64,000 nucleotides of DNA from Simplicispira suum (GCF_003008595.1 NZ_CP027669.1:186001-250000), one strand, 5' to 3'; counted from the stretch's first letter, positions 51,001 to 61,161 are shown. The notes: generated by a model from the letters alone, not told the origin. Numbers and translations: made by a program.

Positions 51001-53684
51001 TTACCCGCGCATCAAAGCCTTGAGAACGTTCTGCAAACGGCGGGCGGCGGCAGGCTCGCTGGGCTGAGCAAGCAGCTGGGCCACATCCTGGGCCCACGTC
51101 TGCGCCGGCGCCGCTTCGTTGCGGCGCGTCAGCAGCTGCAATTGCATCATGCGGCGATCGGACAGATGCTCGGCCGGAGTCGGCACCTCGGCAGCGATTT
51201 CGAGCCGCAGCAACAGATCGGCACTGGAGACCTTTCCGCCCGTTTGCGAGGCCGCGGCCAGCGCCTGCGTCCAGGCATTGCGCACGGCGCCCGTCACACT
51301 GCGGCCAAATTCCTGCGCGGGCGGCACCATGTCTGCGTCCCGCTTTTCCCACGCGCTCAGCAGCTGCGAAAGCGCCTCTCCGTGCGCCTGGGCCGCCAGT
51401 TTGCGCAGAGCTGCCTGGGCATGCTCGAGCGCCTCGCGCTGCGCGCGAAAGGCCGCATCGCCCAGCCGTGGGCCCCGGTCTTCGTACGCTGGCCGATCGC
51501 CAAAGCGCCCCGAACCGCCGCCGTCTCGGCGCCCGTCTGCCGGGCGACCATCGCGCCGCTCGCCAGGACGTGCACCTCGGCCTGGTGCCGCTGGCACATC
51601 CTTTTTCATTCCTGGCCGGTCGTCGCCGCGCACCGCCACCACCGGGCGCGGCGGCGGAGGGGGCGCCGACGGCTTGGCTGGCGGGTTCTCGTCGGCCGCA
51701 GCGCCCTGCGATTCGGCAGCCTCCTGCGAGCTCGGCTCCGAAGGGCTGGGCGCGTCGCCACCAGCTTGCCCAGGCTCTTGCACGAGCTTTTGCGCAGGAG
51801 CCTGGGTGGCGGCATGCGCAGCCTGACCGCGAAGTGCCGCCTCCAGTGCGCTCATGGCAGCTCGAATGCGCTGCGCGTCACCGCTGGCATTGGCAGCATC
51901 AAGTGCCTTGGCCGCCTCGAGCACAGCCTTGTCGTGGGCACTGGCCTGGCCCGCGCCCCTTTCGCGCTCTGCGGTCTTGCGGTTGAAAGCGTCATCAATG
52001 GGCTTACGGAACGCGTCCCACAGCTTTTGCTCCTGGCGGCGCTCCAGCGGCACCGTCTGGGCTTCCGTTTGCCAGCGCAGCTGCAAGGCCTTGACCGCAT
52101 CCACACGCAGCATGGGCGCTGCTCCCAGGGCGACGGCTTCTTCAATCATGGCGTGGCGCCGCTCCAGACTGGCGGCCTGCGCAGCCTCGAAAGGCGCTGC
52201 CGCAGCCTCCATGCTGCGCTTCCACTGCGGTTGCAGTTCGGTCAGCAGCTTCTCCCCCACATGGCCCCCGTCCCGCCAACGGGCGCCAAACTGCTGAAGA
52301 CCGCGCAAAACCGACTTCCAATCGGTATTGGCGGCGTTCTGCTCGCCCCAAGCCTGGAGCTCAGCAATCAAGGCCAAACGCTGCGCCCTGTGCTCTGCTG
52401 CGTCGGTGCGCACTTTTTCCAGCCAGGCCTCAACCACCTTGTGCGCCTCATTGCAGGCTTCGTCGAACTTCTTCCACAAGCCATGGTTGGGCGCCCCGCC
52501 CTGGTCGGCCTGCTTCCATTGCTCGCGCAGATGGCGCAAGCTCTCTTGCATCTTGCGTCCACCCAATGCCTGGCCTTCCGGCCGCTGCAACAAGGCCTGC
52601 GCCTTGGCTACCAAGTCTTCCCGCACCTGATCGGCGCTCCAGCGCTGCCAGCCCTCAAGTTCACCGGCCGCCACGAGTGCAGTGTGCACGCGTTGCTCGA
52701 GCGCGGTATCAATATGCCGGCCATGCTGCTTGAGCACGGCACGCAGAGCGGTCGCTGCACCGGCACTTGCCTTGCCGTGGCCTTGCGCTGTTTCTTCTTC
52801 CAGTTTGCTCAGAGCGTCCGTGACGCGGGCTGCGGATTGCGCGGCCAGCTCCGGGGCCACCCTGGGCTTGCTCGGCCGCTGGGCCGCAGGAGCAGCAGCA
52901 GGCGCCTCACCGCGCGCCGCGCGCAATGCTTCCGCCCACATGGGGACTGCTGGAAGCGGGGCCTGCGCATCCGCAGCTGCGGCGGCGGCCTGCCCGATAG
53001 CGGCCTGGAATGCTTCCCAAACCACCAGCAGTTGCGCCTTGGATGTATCCAGCAAGGGGGAAAGCGTGCTTCGACACTGGGCCAACTGGCATCGCCCGCA
53101 AGCGCCTGTGCCTGTTCCTGCCAGTGCTGAACGTCGGTCAGAAGTGCGTCTTGAGCGGCGTGCGCATCCTGCCAAGGCTTGGTGGACAGCACTTCGATAC
53201 GTTGCGCCAGCAGCACCGCCGCTTCACGCTGCACCTGGACACGGTGTTGCAGGTCTTCAATCACCTTGATGCGCTCGGCCAACTGCGTCTTGAGTTCGGC
53301 CAGAGGTTCGCGCGAGAGCGGCGCGCCGGCCTTGGCCGCATCGCGCTGCCAGGCCATGGCGTCGGCAATGTTCAGCTTGGGCGCTGCCAGCAGGGCATGG
53401 GCCTTTTCTGCCCACTCGGCGGCGATCGCCTCCTGATTTTTGGCGCGACGCATCTCGTCCAGCCGCTCGCGCACAGCGCGCGCTGCACCTTTGTCACGCC
53501 CACTGAGTTCCTTGAATACGTCCTGCAGCTGCCCTGGTGTGGGCTGCGACGCAAGCCAGTCCCGGATACGGGAGGCGCGCTCGCCCGAAGTGGCTGCAGA
53601 GAAAGCGCCACCCGTCAGCGCGTCGAGCGGATGCACGGGCGTCGTCGGAGGCGGCGTGGTGGGCAGATCGGGAGCGTCGGACAT
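51001..53684 (-). pseudogene. DUF349 domain protein, interrupted by a 1-nt frameshift
   Basis: The start at 53684 encodes MSDAPDLPTTPPP and about 208 residues of helical protein. The frame then shifts and the remaining roughly 685 residues continue in the -1 frame to 51001. The break is in a run of five G on the plus strand (53056-53060). One extra base there would restore a single 894-residue protein (VEARF then PPLLDTSK). DUF349 helical repeats with conserved Trp (LREQWKQADQGG, LWKKFDEACNEA) are clear, followed by a Pro/Arg/Gly-rich linker and a C-terminal helical domain. DUF349 function is unknown. A sequencing error or a recent mutation is as likely as decay, since both halves look intact. 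Confidence 0.8.
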
Positions 53685-54203
53685 CTTGTTGCGCAAAGAA
53701 AAAGGGAACATGGGAAGTGAGGAGCGATGGCACAAAGCGCCAGCCCGTACAAAGAGGCAATGGAAGAAGCACGCCCAGAGGCGAGCGCAGGTCTATTTTC
53801 ACAGGGTTTTGAACAAGCTCCCTAAACCTTGGTCAACACCTGCTCTCTGCCCATGCTCGAACGCACGCCAAACCGACGCCGGCAAAGGCAAAGCGAATGG
53901 TCCAAAGTTCGCAGACAACACGCTCACCCCAGGCAAAACAGGGATTACATACAGCATATTTACTACTACTAAGTCTAACAACATGAATTAATAGTGTTGA
54001 CTTGGTATTTGATAGCCCCCTAGAATCCGCCAACTTTGCGAAAAGCTAAGTATTAACCCCCAGTTCCGCTGCCGAAATCGGCTAAGTCAAAGCGGCCTGC
54101 GCAGCGCGCCAGGCACGGATTTGATGGCGTACCAATCAGGTGAATGTGGATGCACGAGTCCTTAGTGATTGAGGTGTGTCGACATTGCCGTCGAAAGGAA
54201 GCT
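53685..54203. other. 519-bp intergenic region with divergent promoters
   Basis: No convincing gene. The right half (53930-54030) is markedly AT-richer than its surroundings. It holds a good plus-strand promoter (separate entry). On the minus strand TTGTTA, 17 nt, TATGCT could serve the DUF349 gene with a leader of about 250 nt. A 61-codon minus-strand frame at 53799-53984 lacks codon bias and a ribosome-binding site, so I do not call it. Confidence 0.5.
53997..54026 (+). promoter_or_regulatory. Sigma-70 promoter for lytic transglycosylase gene
   Basis: TTGACT (53997-54002), 18 nt, TAGAAT (54021-54026). It predicts a leader of about 170 nt before the ATG at 54204. Confidence 0.65.
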
Positions 54204-55052
54204 ATGACAGCGACAGGATTTTTCGCCTCCGGCCTGCGTACTGTTTTACACGCGTTGGTCAACGGTATTTTCAAACTCACGCACAACAGCTTCGCCCTTT
54301 TGGGTTTGGCCGTGGCGTGCCTTGTCATCACCCTGACCGCCCGCCCCGACCTGCGTGAGCAGGGTGAATTGCAGTTGCGCAGCTGGCTGCAGGCCCGCCA
54401 AGGCATTGAATCGGATGCAGACGCCGAACTCGACGAACCCAGCGAGCGCGCCCTGGCGGCCGACCCGCGTGGTTTGCCCAAGGAACAGGCCCGGGTGGCC
54501 TTCTGGCTGAGTAAAAAATACCGTGTGGCGCCCGAACCACTGAGTGTGCTGGTGGGCGAAGCGTATGAACTGGGTGCCAGAACCAAGCTCGATCCGACAT
54601 TGATTCTCGCCATTGTGGCCATCGAATCCAGGTTCAACCCCTTCGCCCAGAGCCCTGTTGGTGCGCAGGGCCTGATGCAGGTGATGACGCGTGTACACAC
54701 CGACAAATATGAAGCTGTGGGCGGGCAGCTTGCGGCCTTCGACCCGGTCACCAATTTGCGCGTCGGAGTTCAAGTACTGCAAGAATGCATCCGCCGCGCT
54801 GGCTCGCTGGAAGGCGGGCTGCGCTACTACGTGGGAGCCGCCAATCTGGAAAGCGACGGTGGCTACGCGGCAAAAGTGCTGGCAGAGCATTTCCGGTTGC
54901 GCCAAGTAGCAGGTGGGCGCGGTACACGTACTGCCACGCCCGCTCCCGGAACGCTGACCACCAAGGCCGACGCGCCGCCCGCTGCAGAAGCGCCCGCTGC
55001 CCCCGTGGTGGCTCCGGGCATTGAAAAGGTGGCTCTGCTGTCCGCATCCTGA
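54204..55052 (+). CDS. Lytic transglycosylase, SLT domain
   Basis: This 282-residue protein has one membrane helix (about residues 28-46) and a periplasmic SLT domain. The probable catalytic residue is E141 in LILAIVAIESRFNPFAQS, followed by GAQGLMQVM and the YVGAAN segment, an equivalent of the AYN motif. The tail is Ala/Pro-rich. The ATG at 54204 has AAGGAAG just upstream and is preferred to an ATG 20 codons earlier. It probably remodels peptidoglycan. A specific partner is not visible. Confidence 0.9.
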   Translation: MTATGFFASGLRTVLHALVNGIFKLTHNSFALLGLAVACLVITLTARPDLREQGELQLRSWLQARQGIESDADAELDEPSERALAADPRGLPKEQARVAFWLSKKYRVAPEPLSVLVGEAYELGARTKLDPTLILAIVAIESRFNPFAQSPVGAQGLMQVMTRVHTDKYEAVGGQLAAFDPVTNLRVGVQVLQECIRRAGSLEGGLRYYVGAANLESDGGYAAKVLAEHFRLRQVAGGRGTRTATPAPGTLTTKADAPPAAEAPAAPVVAPGIEKVALLSAS

Positions 55053-55090
55053 GCCACCCTGCGCATCCGCTCTCCCAGGATGCGCGGCTC
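55051..55090 (+). terminator. Hairpin downstream of lytic transglycosylase gene
   Basis: GAGCC pairs with GGCTC and GCGCATCC with GGATGCGC, with a 5-nt bulge, starting within the stop codon. No U-tract follows, so it may be a processing or stability element. The glyA -10 (TACACT, 55094-55099) follows directly. Confidence 0.4.
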
Positions 55091-55105
55091 AGTTACACTC
55101 ACACC

Positions 55106-55245
55106 CGTGCGCGACTGGCGATAGGCGCGGCCCGAAACGGGCTGCCGCTGACGTGGAAACCGACAAGGCTTTGCCCTTGTGAACCACCGGGAAGCGTGCC
55201 GCACCGGCTTCTGGCCTGCTGCGTTCCGCCGTTCGCCTGGGCAGC
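55106..55245 (+). promoter_or_regulatory. ZTP (pfl) riboswitch upstream of glyA
   Basis: The conserved pfl-motif blocks occur in order: GTGCGCGACTGGCG (55107-55120), GTGGAAACC (55153-55161), AACCACCGGGAAGCG (55182-55196), GCACCGGC and TTCGCCTGGGCA near the 3' end. GTGCGC pairs with GCGTGC (55194-55199, two wobble pairs) and GTGG with CCAC (55184-55187). This class senses ZMP/ZTP, which accumulates when 10-formyl-tetrahydrofolate is short, and commonly controls glyA. A CCCTTG/CAAGGG hairpin follows just before the ribosome-binding site and may be the expression platform. Confidence 0.88.
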
Positions 55246-55280
55246 CCTTGTTGCAAGGGACACAAGTTCACAGGACTGCC

Positions 55281-56528
55281 ATGTACCACCGAAATATTCT
55301 CGTAGAGCAAACCGATCCTGAGCTGTTCGCTGCCATTCAGTCAGAGAACCAGCGCCAGGAAGAGCACATCGAACTGATCGCCAGCGAAAACTACGCGTCG
55401 CCTGCAGTGATGTGGGCCCAGGGCACGCAGTTGACCAACAAGTACGCCGAGGGGTACCCAGGCAAGCGCTATTACGGCGGCTGCGAGTTTGTCGATGTGG
55501 CCGAGCAACTGGCCCTTGAGCGCGTCAAGAAAATCTTTGGCGCAGAGGCGGCCAATGTGCAGCCGCACTGCGGTGCATCGGCCAATGAAGCGGTGTTTCT
55601 CGCCTTTCTCAAGCCGGGTGACACCATCATGGGCATGAGCCTGGCCGAAGGCGGACACCTGACGCACGGAATGGCACTGAATATGTCGGGCAAGTGGTTC
55701 AACGTGATTTCCTATGGCCTCAACGCCAAGGAAGAAATTGACTACGACGCCATGGAGAAGAAGGCGCACGAACACAAGCCCAAGCTCATCATTGCGGGCG
55801 CCTCGGCCTACAGCCTGCACATCGATTTCGCCCGCTTCGCCAAAGTGGCCAAGGACGTCGGCGCGATTTTCATGGTGGACATGGCGCACTACGCCGGCCT
55901 GATTGCCGCAGGCCTCTACCCCAACCCCGTGCCGCACGCCGATGTCGTCACCAGCACCACGCACAAGAGCCTGCGCGGCCCGCGCGGCGGCATCATTTTG
56001 ATGAAGGCGGAGCACGAAAAGGCGATCAACAGCGCCATTTTCCCTGGCTTGCAAGGCGGCCCGCTGATGCACGTGATTGCAGCCAAGGCGGTGGCTTTCA
56101 AAGAAGCGCTGCAGCCCGACTTCAAACAGTACCAGCAGCAAGTGCTGGCCAATGCCCGTGTGATGGCTGAGACGCTCACCGAGCGCGGCCTGCGCATTGT
56201 CAGTGGCGGGACGCAAAGCCATTTGATGCTGGTGGATCTGCGCGCCAAGGGCATCACGGGCAAGGAAGCCGAGGCCGTGCTGGGCCAGGCCCACATGACG
56301 ATCAACAAGAACGCCATCCCCAACGACCCGGAAAAGCCCATGGTGACCAGCGGCATCCGCGTGGGCACGCCGGCCATGACCACGCGCGGCTTCAAGGACG
56401 AGGAAGCCCGCCTGACCGCCAACCTGCTGGCAGACGTCTTGGACAAGCCGCGCGACGAAGCCCACATTGCCGCCGTGCGCGCCAAGGTGAATGCGCTGAC
56501 CAGCCGCTTTCCGGTCTACCGCGACTAA
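55281..56528 (+). CDS. glyA: Serine hydroxymethyltransferase
   Basis: GlyA converts serine and tetrahydrofolate to glycine and methylene-tetrahydrofolate, the main source of one-carbon units. The 415-residue PLP enzyme shows [36 protein letters not shown] and the PLP lysine K229 in [15 protein letters not shown]. The ATG at 55281 is preceded by AGGA. Expression is probably induced by ZMP/ZTP through the upstream riboswitch. nrdR follows 11 nt later. Confidence 0.98.
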   Translation: MYHRNILVEQTDPELFAAIQSENQRQEEHIELIASENYASPAVMWAQGTQLTNKYAEGYPGKRYYGGCEFVDVAEQLALERVKKIFGAEAANVQPHCGASANEAVFLAFLKPGDTIMGMSLAEGGHLTHGMALNMSGKWFNVISYGLNAKEEIDYDAMEKKAHEHKPKLIIAGASAYSLHIDFARFAKVAKDVGAIFMVDMAHYAGLIAAGLYPNPVPHADVVTSTTHKSLRGPRGGIILMKAEHEKAINSAIFPGLQGGPLMHVIAAKAVAFKEALQPDFKQYQQQVLANARVMAETLTERGLRIVSGGTQSHLMLVDLRAKGITGKEAEAVLGQAHMTINKNAIPNDPEKPMVTSGIRVGTPAMTTRGFKDEEARLTANLLADVLDKPRDEAHIAAVRAKVNALTSRFPVYRD

Positions 56529-56539
56529 AGGTCCGACGC

Positions 56540-56989
56540 ATGAAATGCCCGTTCTGCGGCCATCTCGATACCCAGGTGGCCGAGACCCGGGTGGCCGAGG
56601 ACGGCGGTTTCATCCGCCGCAGGCGCCGCTGCGGGGCCTGCGGCAAGCGCTTTACCACCTACGAAAAACCGGAAATCAACTTTCCGGTGGTGGTCAAGAA
56701 GGACGGTCGCCGCACCGAATACGTCGCGGCCAAGCTGCGCGGATCCTTCGCCATTGCCCTGCGCAAGCGCCCTGTGAGCACGGCACAGGTGGACGCTGCC
56801 ATCGAGCGCATCGAAGAGCAATTGCTGAGCCTGGGCCTGCGCGAGCTGGCGTCGAGCCGCATCGGTGAACTGGTGATGCGCGAACTCAAAAAACTCGACC
56901 AGGTGGCGTACATCCGCTACGCCAGCGTCTACCGCAGCTTCGAGGACATCGACGAATTCAAGACGCTGGTAGACGAAGTCCGGCGCTGA
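56540..56989 (+). CDS. nrdR: Transcriptional repressor NrdR
   Basis: NrdR represses ribonucleotide reductase genes in response to ATP/dATP. The 149-residue protein starts with a four-Cys zinc ribbon (MKCPFCGH and [14 protein letters not shown]), then an ATP-cone domain ([13 protein letters not shown] to [14 protein letters not shown]). It is in the usual glyA-nrdR arrangement. No NrdR-box target is visible in this window. Confidence 0.97.
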   Translation: MKCPFCGHLDTQVAETRVAEDGGFIRRRRRCGACGKRFTTYEKPEINFPVVVKKDGRRTEYVAAKLRGSFAIALRKRPVSTAQVDAAIERIEEQLLSLGLRELASSRIGELVMRELKKLDQVAYIRYASVYRSFEDIDEFKTLVDEVRR

Positions 56990-56990
56990 T

Positions 56991-57041
56991 CAGTCCCTCT
57001 AAGCGCCGCTTTCACTGCGGACACTTAGCTATCAAAAAAAT
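56991..57041 (-). repeat. Dispersed palindromic repeat, degenerate copy 11
   Basis: Reverse orientation: CCCTCTAAGCGC, then TTAGCTATCAAAAAAATG. The flanks fit the family but the central palindrome is poorly preserved. It abuts copy 12 head to tail. Confidence 0.5.
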
Positions 57042-57104
57042 GAGTGTTTTATGCCTCTAGCGCTTACTGGGTAAGCGCTACAAGCTATCAATTTCATAGT
57101 TTTC
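57042..57104 (-). repeat. Dispersed palindromic repeat, copy 12
   Basis: Reverse orientation: TGCCTCTAGCGCTTACTGGG, TAAGCGCTACAAGCTATC. The stem AGCGCTTA/TAAGCGCT is perfect. It lies between nrdR and the convergent aroC stop codon. Confidence 0.87.
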
Positions 57105-57107
57105 GGT

Positions 57108-58205
57108 TCAACGCACCGCCGCCGAAATTGGTGCCACTGCCTGGCGCACATCGCCGCATTGGGCGCGGTGGCGCAGGGCATGGTCGATCAGCACCAGCGC
57201 CAGCAAAGCCTCGGCAATGGGCGCGGCGCGGATACCGACACAGGGATCGTGCCGGCCCCTGGTCGATACCTGCACGCTCTGGCCCGCCGTGTCGATGGAT
57301 TCGCGGGGACTGAGGATGGAACTGGTGGGCTTGATGGCGATCTGCGCCTCAATGTCCTGGCCACTGCTGATGCCGCCCAGAATGCCGCCCGCGTTGTTGC
57401 TGCGAAAACCGTCGGGGGAAAGCGAATCGCCGTGCACCGTGCCGCGCTGCGCGGCACTGGCAAAGCCGGCGCCAATTTCCACCCCCTTGACCGCGTTGAG
57501 ACCCATCATCGCCCAGGCGATATCGGCGTCGAGCTTGTCGTAGATCGGTTCGCCCCAGCCCACGGGCACGCCGGTAGCCTGAACGCGAATGCGCGCGCCG
57601 CACGAATCGCCCGCCTTGCGCAGGGCATCCATGTAATCCTCAAAGCGCTGGACGTCGGCCACGGGTGCAAAAAACGGGTTTTGTGCAACGTGATCCCAGG
57701 ATTCAAATCCGATTTCGAGTTCGCCCAGTTGGCTCATGCAAGCGCGCACCTGGGTACCGAACTGCGCCGCCAGCCATTTCCGGGCCACCGCACCGGCCGC
57801 CACCGTGGGCGCGGTCAGCCGGGCCGACGAACGTCCGCCACCACGCGGGTCACGCACGCCGTACTTGTGCCAGTAGGTGTAGTCGGCGTGGCCGGGGCGA
57901 AAGCGCTGGGCAATATCGCCATAGTCCTTGCTGCGCTGGTCGGTGTTGCGAATCAGCAAGGCAATCGGCGTGCCGGTGGTCACGCCTTCGTACACGCCCG
58001 AGAGGATTTCCACGGCGTCGGGCTCGGCGCGCTGCGTGACGTGGCGGCTGGTGCCGGGCCGGCGTCTGTCCAGATCGGCCTGAATGTCGGCCTCGCACAA
58101 GGGCATGCCGGGCGGACAGCCGTCGATCACGCAGCCAATGGCCGGGCCGTGGGATTCACCGAAGTTGGTGACTGCGAAAAGGGTGCCGAAAGTATTGCCG
58201 CTCAT
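57108..58205 (-). CDS. aroC: Chorismate synthase
   Basis: AroC converts EPSP to chorismate with reduced FMN, the last step of the shikimate pathway. The 365-residue protein has the N-terminal [20 protein letters not shown] with the active-site His, the segment [45 protein letters not shown] and the C-terminal [18 protein letters not shown]. The ATG at 58205 was chosen over an upstream TTG. Confidence 0.97.
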   Translation of the reverse strand: MSGNTFGTLFAVTNFGESHGPAIGCVIDGCPPGMPLCEADIQADLDRRRPGTSRHVTQRAEPDAVEILSGVYEGVTTGTPIALLIRNTDQRSKDYGDIAQRFRPGHADYTYWHKYGVRDPRGGGRSSARLTAPTVAAGAVARKWLAAQFGTQVRACMSQLGELEIGFESWDHVAQNPFFAPVADVQRFEDYMDALRKAGDSCGARIRVQATGVPVGWGEPIYDKLDADIAWAMMGLNAVKGVEIGAGFASAAQRGTVHGDSLSPDGFRSNNAGGILGGISSGQDIEAQIAIKPTSSILSPRESIDTAGQSVQVSTRGRHDPCVGIRAAPIAEALLALVLIDHALRHRAQCGDVRQAVAPISAAVR

Positions 58206-58303
58206 AGACGGCAATTATCGGGGCAGTAGGAGCCCGCCGCAGGGACGGGGCAGAGCAATCCAGCCCCACCATCCAATCGGCCGCGGCTGCGGGTCTTGGG
58301 AGC

Positions 58304-58771
58304 TTAAAGCAGCTTTTCGTCCGAATCGCCGGCTTCGCCTTCTGGCCAGTCGCGGATGTAGGCCTTGAGCATCTTGTTCTCAAAATTCTGGCTGTCCACC
58401 ACAGCTTTGGCCACGTCGTAGAAGCTGATCACGCCCATCAGCATGCGGTTGTCCATGACGGGCATGTAGCGCGCGTGGCGATCAAGCATCATGCGCCGCA
58501 CTTCGTCCATGTCGGTGCCGTTGGTGCAGGTCAGCGGGTGGTCGTCCATGGCCGTGCGCACGAGCATGGTGCCCACATTGCCGCCGTTTCGCACAAGGGC
58601 CTGAATGACTTCGCGGAAGGTGAGCATGCCCACCAGATCGCCATGCTCCATGACCACCAGCGAGCCAATGTCCTTCTCCGACATAACACGCACAGCATCG
58701 GCAAGGGGTTCGGCGGGATGGGCGGTATAGAGCGTATTGCCCTTCACCCGCAGGATATCGCTGACTTTCAT
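58304..58771 (-). CDS. CBS-pair domain protein
   Basis: This 155-residue stand-alone protein has two CBS motifs: residues about 1-60 (MKVSDILRVKGNTLYTA to GDLVGMLTFREVIQAL) and about 75-135 (VRTAMDDHPLTCT to MGVISFYDVAKAVV). CBS pairs usually bind adenosyl ligands (AMP, ATP, SAM) and regulate partner proteins, and no partner is fused. It diverges from metY, so a SAM- or energy-sensing link to methionine synthesis is possible but speculative. Confidence 0.88.
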   Translation of the reverse strand: MKVSDILRVKGNTLYTAHPAEPLADAVRVMSEKDIGSLVVMEHGDLVGMLTFREVIQALVRNGGNVGTMLVRTAMDDHPLTCTNGTDMDEVRRMMLDRHARYMPVMDNRMLMGVISFYDVAKAVVDSQNFENKMLKAYIRDWPEGEAGDSDEKLL

Positions 58772-58860
58772 GGCGTGCTCCGTACTGTTTGCAGCAAGTG
58801 TCGCTTGCTGGCGCCTCTGCAAATATAGCCCACAATGCCACCATCGCTTTGGAGAAAAAC

Positions 58861-60162
58861 ATGTCCGGTTACGCCGATCCCGGCTTCGACACGCTGGCCC
58901 TGCATGCCGGCGCCACCCCCGACCCCGCCACAGGTGCGCGGGCCGTGCCAATTCATCTCACGACATCGTTCGTCTTCGAATCCAGCGACCATGCGGCCTC
59001 GCTCTTCAACATGGAGCGCGGCGGACATGTGTATTCGCGCATCAGCAATCCCACCACCGCAGTGTTTGAGCAGCGCATGGCAGCGCTGGAAGGCGGCGTT
59101 GGCGCTGTTGCCACGGCCAGTGGCCAGGCGGCGCTGCATCTGACCATTGCCACGCTGATGGGCGCAGGCTCACACATCGTGGCCAGCAGCGCGCTGTACG
59201 GTGGATCGCAAAATCTCCTGCACTACACGCTGCGCCGCTTTGGCATTGAAACCAGTTTCGTACCCACAGGCGACCTTGGCGCGTGGCGCGCAGCGATCCG
59301 ACCCAACACGCGTTTGCTGTTTGGCGAAACTGTGGGCAACCCTGGTCTGGATGTGCTTGATATCCCCAGCGTGAGTGCCATTGCGCACGAGGCGGGGGTG
59401 CCTTTGCTGGTCGATTCCACCTTCACCACGCCCTGGCTGATGAAGCCCTTCGAGCACGGTGCAGACATCGTGTACCACTCCGCCACCAAATTCCTCAGTG
59501 GACACGGTACGGTGATTGGCGGCGTGCTGGTCGACGGCGGGAGCTTCGACTGGGAAGCATCAGGCCGCTACCCTGAGCTGACTGAGCCCTACGATGGCTT
59601 TCATGGCATGGTGTTTGCCGAAGAAAGCTCCGTAGGCGCCTTTCTGCTGCGCGCTCGCCGCGAAGGCCTGCGCGACTTTGGCGCCTGCATGAGCCCGCAC
59701 ACGGCATGGCTCATTTTGCAGGGCATAGAGACCCTGCCGCTGCGCATGCAGCAGCACATGCGCAACACCGAGCGCGTGGTGGAGTTTCTCGCAAACCAGG
59801 ATTTTGTCGCGCGCGTCGGTCACCCCATGCTGGAGACGCATCCCAGCCACCAGCTGGCCAAGCGGCTTCTACCGCGCGGCGCAGGCTCGGTGTTCAGCTT
59901 TGACCTCAAAGGAACGCGCGAGCAGGGCAAGAAGTTCATTGAAACCTTGAAGATATTCAGCCACCTGGCCAACGTGGGCGACTGCCGAAGTCTGGTCATC
60001 CACCCGGCCAGCACCACGCACTTTCGCTTGAGCGATGAGGCGCTGGCCTTGGCTGGCATCACACAGGGAACGATTCGCTTGTCGATTGGCCTTGAGGACG
60101 CGGACGACCTGATTGACGATCTCAAACGCGCGCTCAAGGCGGCGGAAAAGTTGGGGGGCTGA
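58861..60162 (+). CDS. metY: O-acetylhomoserine aminocarboxypropyltransferase
   Basis: This PLP enzyme makes homocysteine from O-acetyl- (or O-succinyl-) homoserine and sulfide. The 433-residue length and the motif order favour MetY over cystathionine synthases: FDTLALHAGATPDP, IHLTTSFVFESSDHAASLF, GHVYSRISNPTTAVFE, and K210 in YHSATKFLSGHGTVIGG. The SHLANVGDCRSLVIHPAS segment near the end is typical. Acyl specificity (MetY or MetZ) is not settled by eye. An alpha/beta hydrolase gene starts 2 nt later. Confidence 0.9.
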   Translation: MSGYADPGFDTLALHAGATPDPATGARAVPIHLTTSFVFESSDHAASLFNMERGGHVYSRISNPTTAVFEQRMAALEGGVGAVATASGQAALHLTIATLMGAGSHIVASSALYGGSQNLLHYTLRRFGIETSFVPTGDLGAWRAAIRPNTRLLFGETVGNPGLDVLDIPSVSAIAHEAGVPLLVDSTFTTPWLMKPFEHGADIVYHSATKFLSGHGTVIGGVLVDGGSFDWEASGRYPELTEPYDGFHGMVFAEESSVGAFLLRARREGLRDFGACMSPHTAWLILQGIETLPLRMQQHMRNTERVVEFLANQDFVARVGHPMLETHPSHQLAKRLLPRGAGSVFSFDLKGTREQGKKFIETLKIFSHLANVGDCRSLVIHPASTTHFRLSDEALALAGITQGTIRLSIGLEDADDLIDDLKRALKAAEKLGG

Positions 60163-60164
60163 AG

Positions 60165-60983
60165 ATGGAACTGCTGGTGAACGGACAGCGAACCTACTGC
60201 TATACGGGCGGTCAGGTCTTCAATCCCGCAAAACCCACCGTGGCGATGATCCACGGCGTACTCAATGACCACAGTGTCTGGGCCATGCAAAGCCGCTGGT
60301 TCGCCCACCACGGCTGGAACGTGCTGGCCATCGACCTGCCGGGGCACTGCCGCAGCGCGGGGGCTGCGCCACAAAGCGTGGAAGAAGCAGCGGAGTTCGT
60401 CATCGCGCTGCTCGATGCCCTGGGCATCCAGCGCGCTGCGCTGGTGGGCCACAGTTGGGGCTCACTGATCGCACTGGAGACGGCGGCAAGGCTGGGCGAG
60501 CGGGCCACGCATTTGGCGCTGGTCGGTACGGCCTGGCCGATGAAGGTCTCACCCGCGCTGCTGGAGTCGGCGCTGAACGAACCGGAAAAAGCCTTGCGCA
60601 TGGTCAATGTATTTTCACGCAGCACGCTGTGCGCTCCACCCTCCGCTTTGGGGCCGGGCACCTGGGTGTTTGGCGCCCAGATGGCACTCGGCCGGCATGT
60701 GCTGCGCAGCAACCCGAAGGTCAATCTGTTTCATCGGGGATTTTTGGCCTGCGATCGCTATGCAGGAGGTGAAGCAGCGATCGGACGCGTTGCCTGCCCG
60801 GTTCTGTTCGCGCTCGGCACGCAAGACCAAATGACTCCACCAAAGGCCGCCCAAACCCTTGTCAGCGCCGCCCGAGCCGCTGGCAAAGCGGTCTCGGTGG
60901 CCATGCTTTCGGTGGGCCACAATGAAATGACCGAAGCACCCGAAGAGACTCTGATGGCTCTGCGCAATTTCCTGTCCGCCTAA
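60165..60983 (+). CDS. Alpha/beta hydrolase
   Basis: This 272-residue hydrolase shows MIHGVLNDHSVW (oxyanion region), AIDLPGHCRS and the nucleophile elbow LVGHSWGSLI (Ser97). The acidic residue is probably in FALGTQDQMTPP and the His in SVGHNEMTEAP. It starts 2 nt after metY, so the two genes are almost certainly cotranscribed. It resembles MetX only in fold and lacks its length, so I do not assign homoserine acetylation. Confidence 0.88.
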   Translation: MELLVNGQRTYCYTGGQVFNPAKPTVAMIHGVLNDHSVWAMQSRWFAHHGWNVLAIDLPGHCRSAGAAPQSVEEAAEFVIALLDALGIQRAALVGHSWGSLIALETAARLGERATHLALVGTAWPMKVSPALLESALNEPEKALRMVNVFSRSTLCAPPSALGPGTWVFGAQMALGRHVLRSNPKVNLFHRGFLACDRYAGGEAAIGRVACPVLFALGTQDQMTPPKAAQTLVSAARAAGKAVSVAMLSVGHNEMTEAPEETLMALRNFLSA

Positions 60984-61020
60984 ACCGCGCCAGCGGGCAG
61001 GTTGCGAGTCCAGTCGAGAA

Positions 61021-61087
61021 AAAATCAGATAAAAATGGCTCTAGCGCTTTACCATATTGCGTTTATAGCTATCTAAAACATAGCGTA
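61021..61087 (-). repeat. Dispersed palindromic repeat, copy 13
   Basis: Reverse orientation: AAATCAGATAAAAATGGC, TCTAGCGCTTTACC, ATTGCGTTTATAGCTATC. The outer landmarks are intact and the inner stem is imperfect. It lies between the hydrolase and the convergent FimV-like gene. Confidence 0.82.
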
Positions 61088-61161
61088 AGGTATCGGTAGA
61101 TGCAGGCGACTACCGAGCCGGAAGCCAGTTGCTTGCCACATCCGACAGCAGCCCGTGCGGT

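Noticed and set aside
53056..53060. Programmed -1 ribosomal frameshifting in the DUF349 gene
   Set aside because: The site (CGC TTT CCC CCT) does not form an X-XXY-YYZ heptamer in the right frame. A one-base homopolymer error or mutation is simpler.
53799..53984. A 61-codon minus-strand frame in the DUF349-transglycosylase gap
   Set aside because: No ribosome-binding site, no codon bias, and it overlaps likely promoter DNA.
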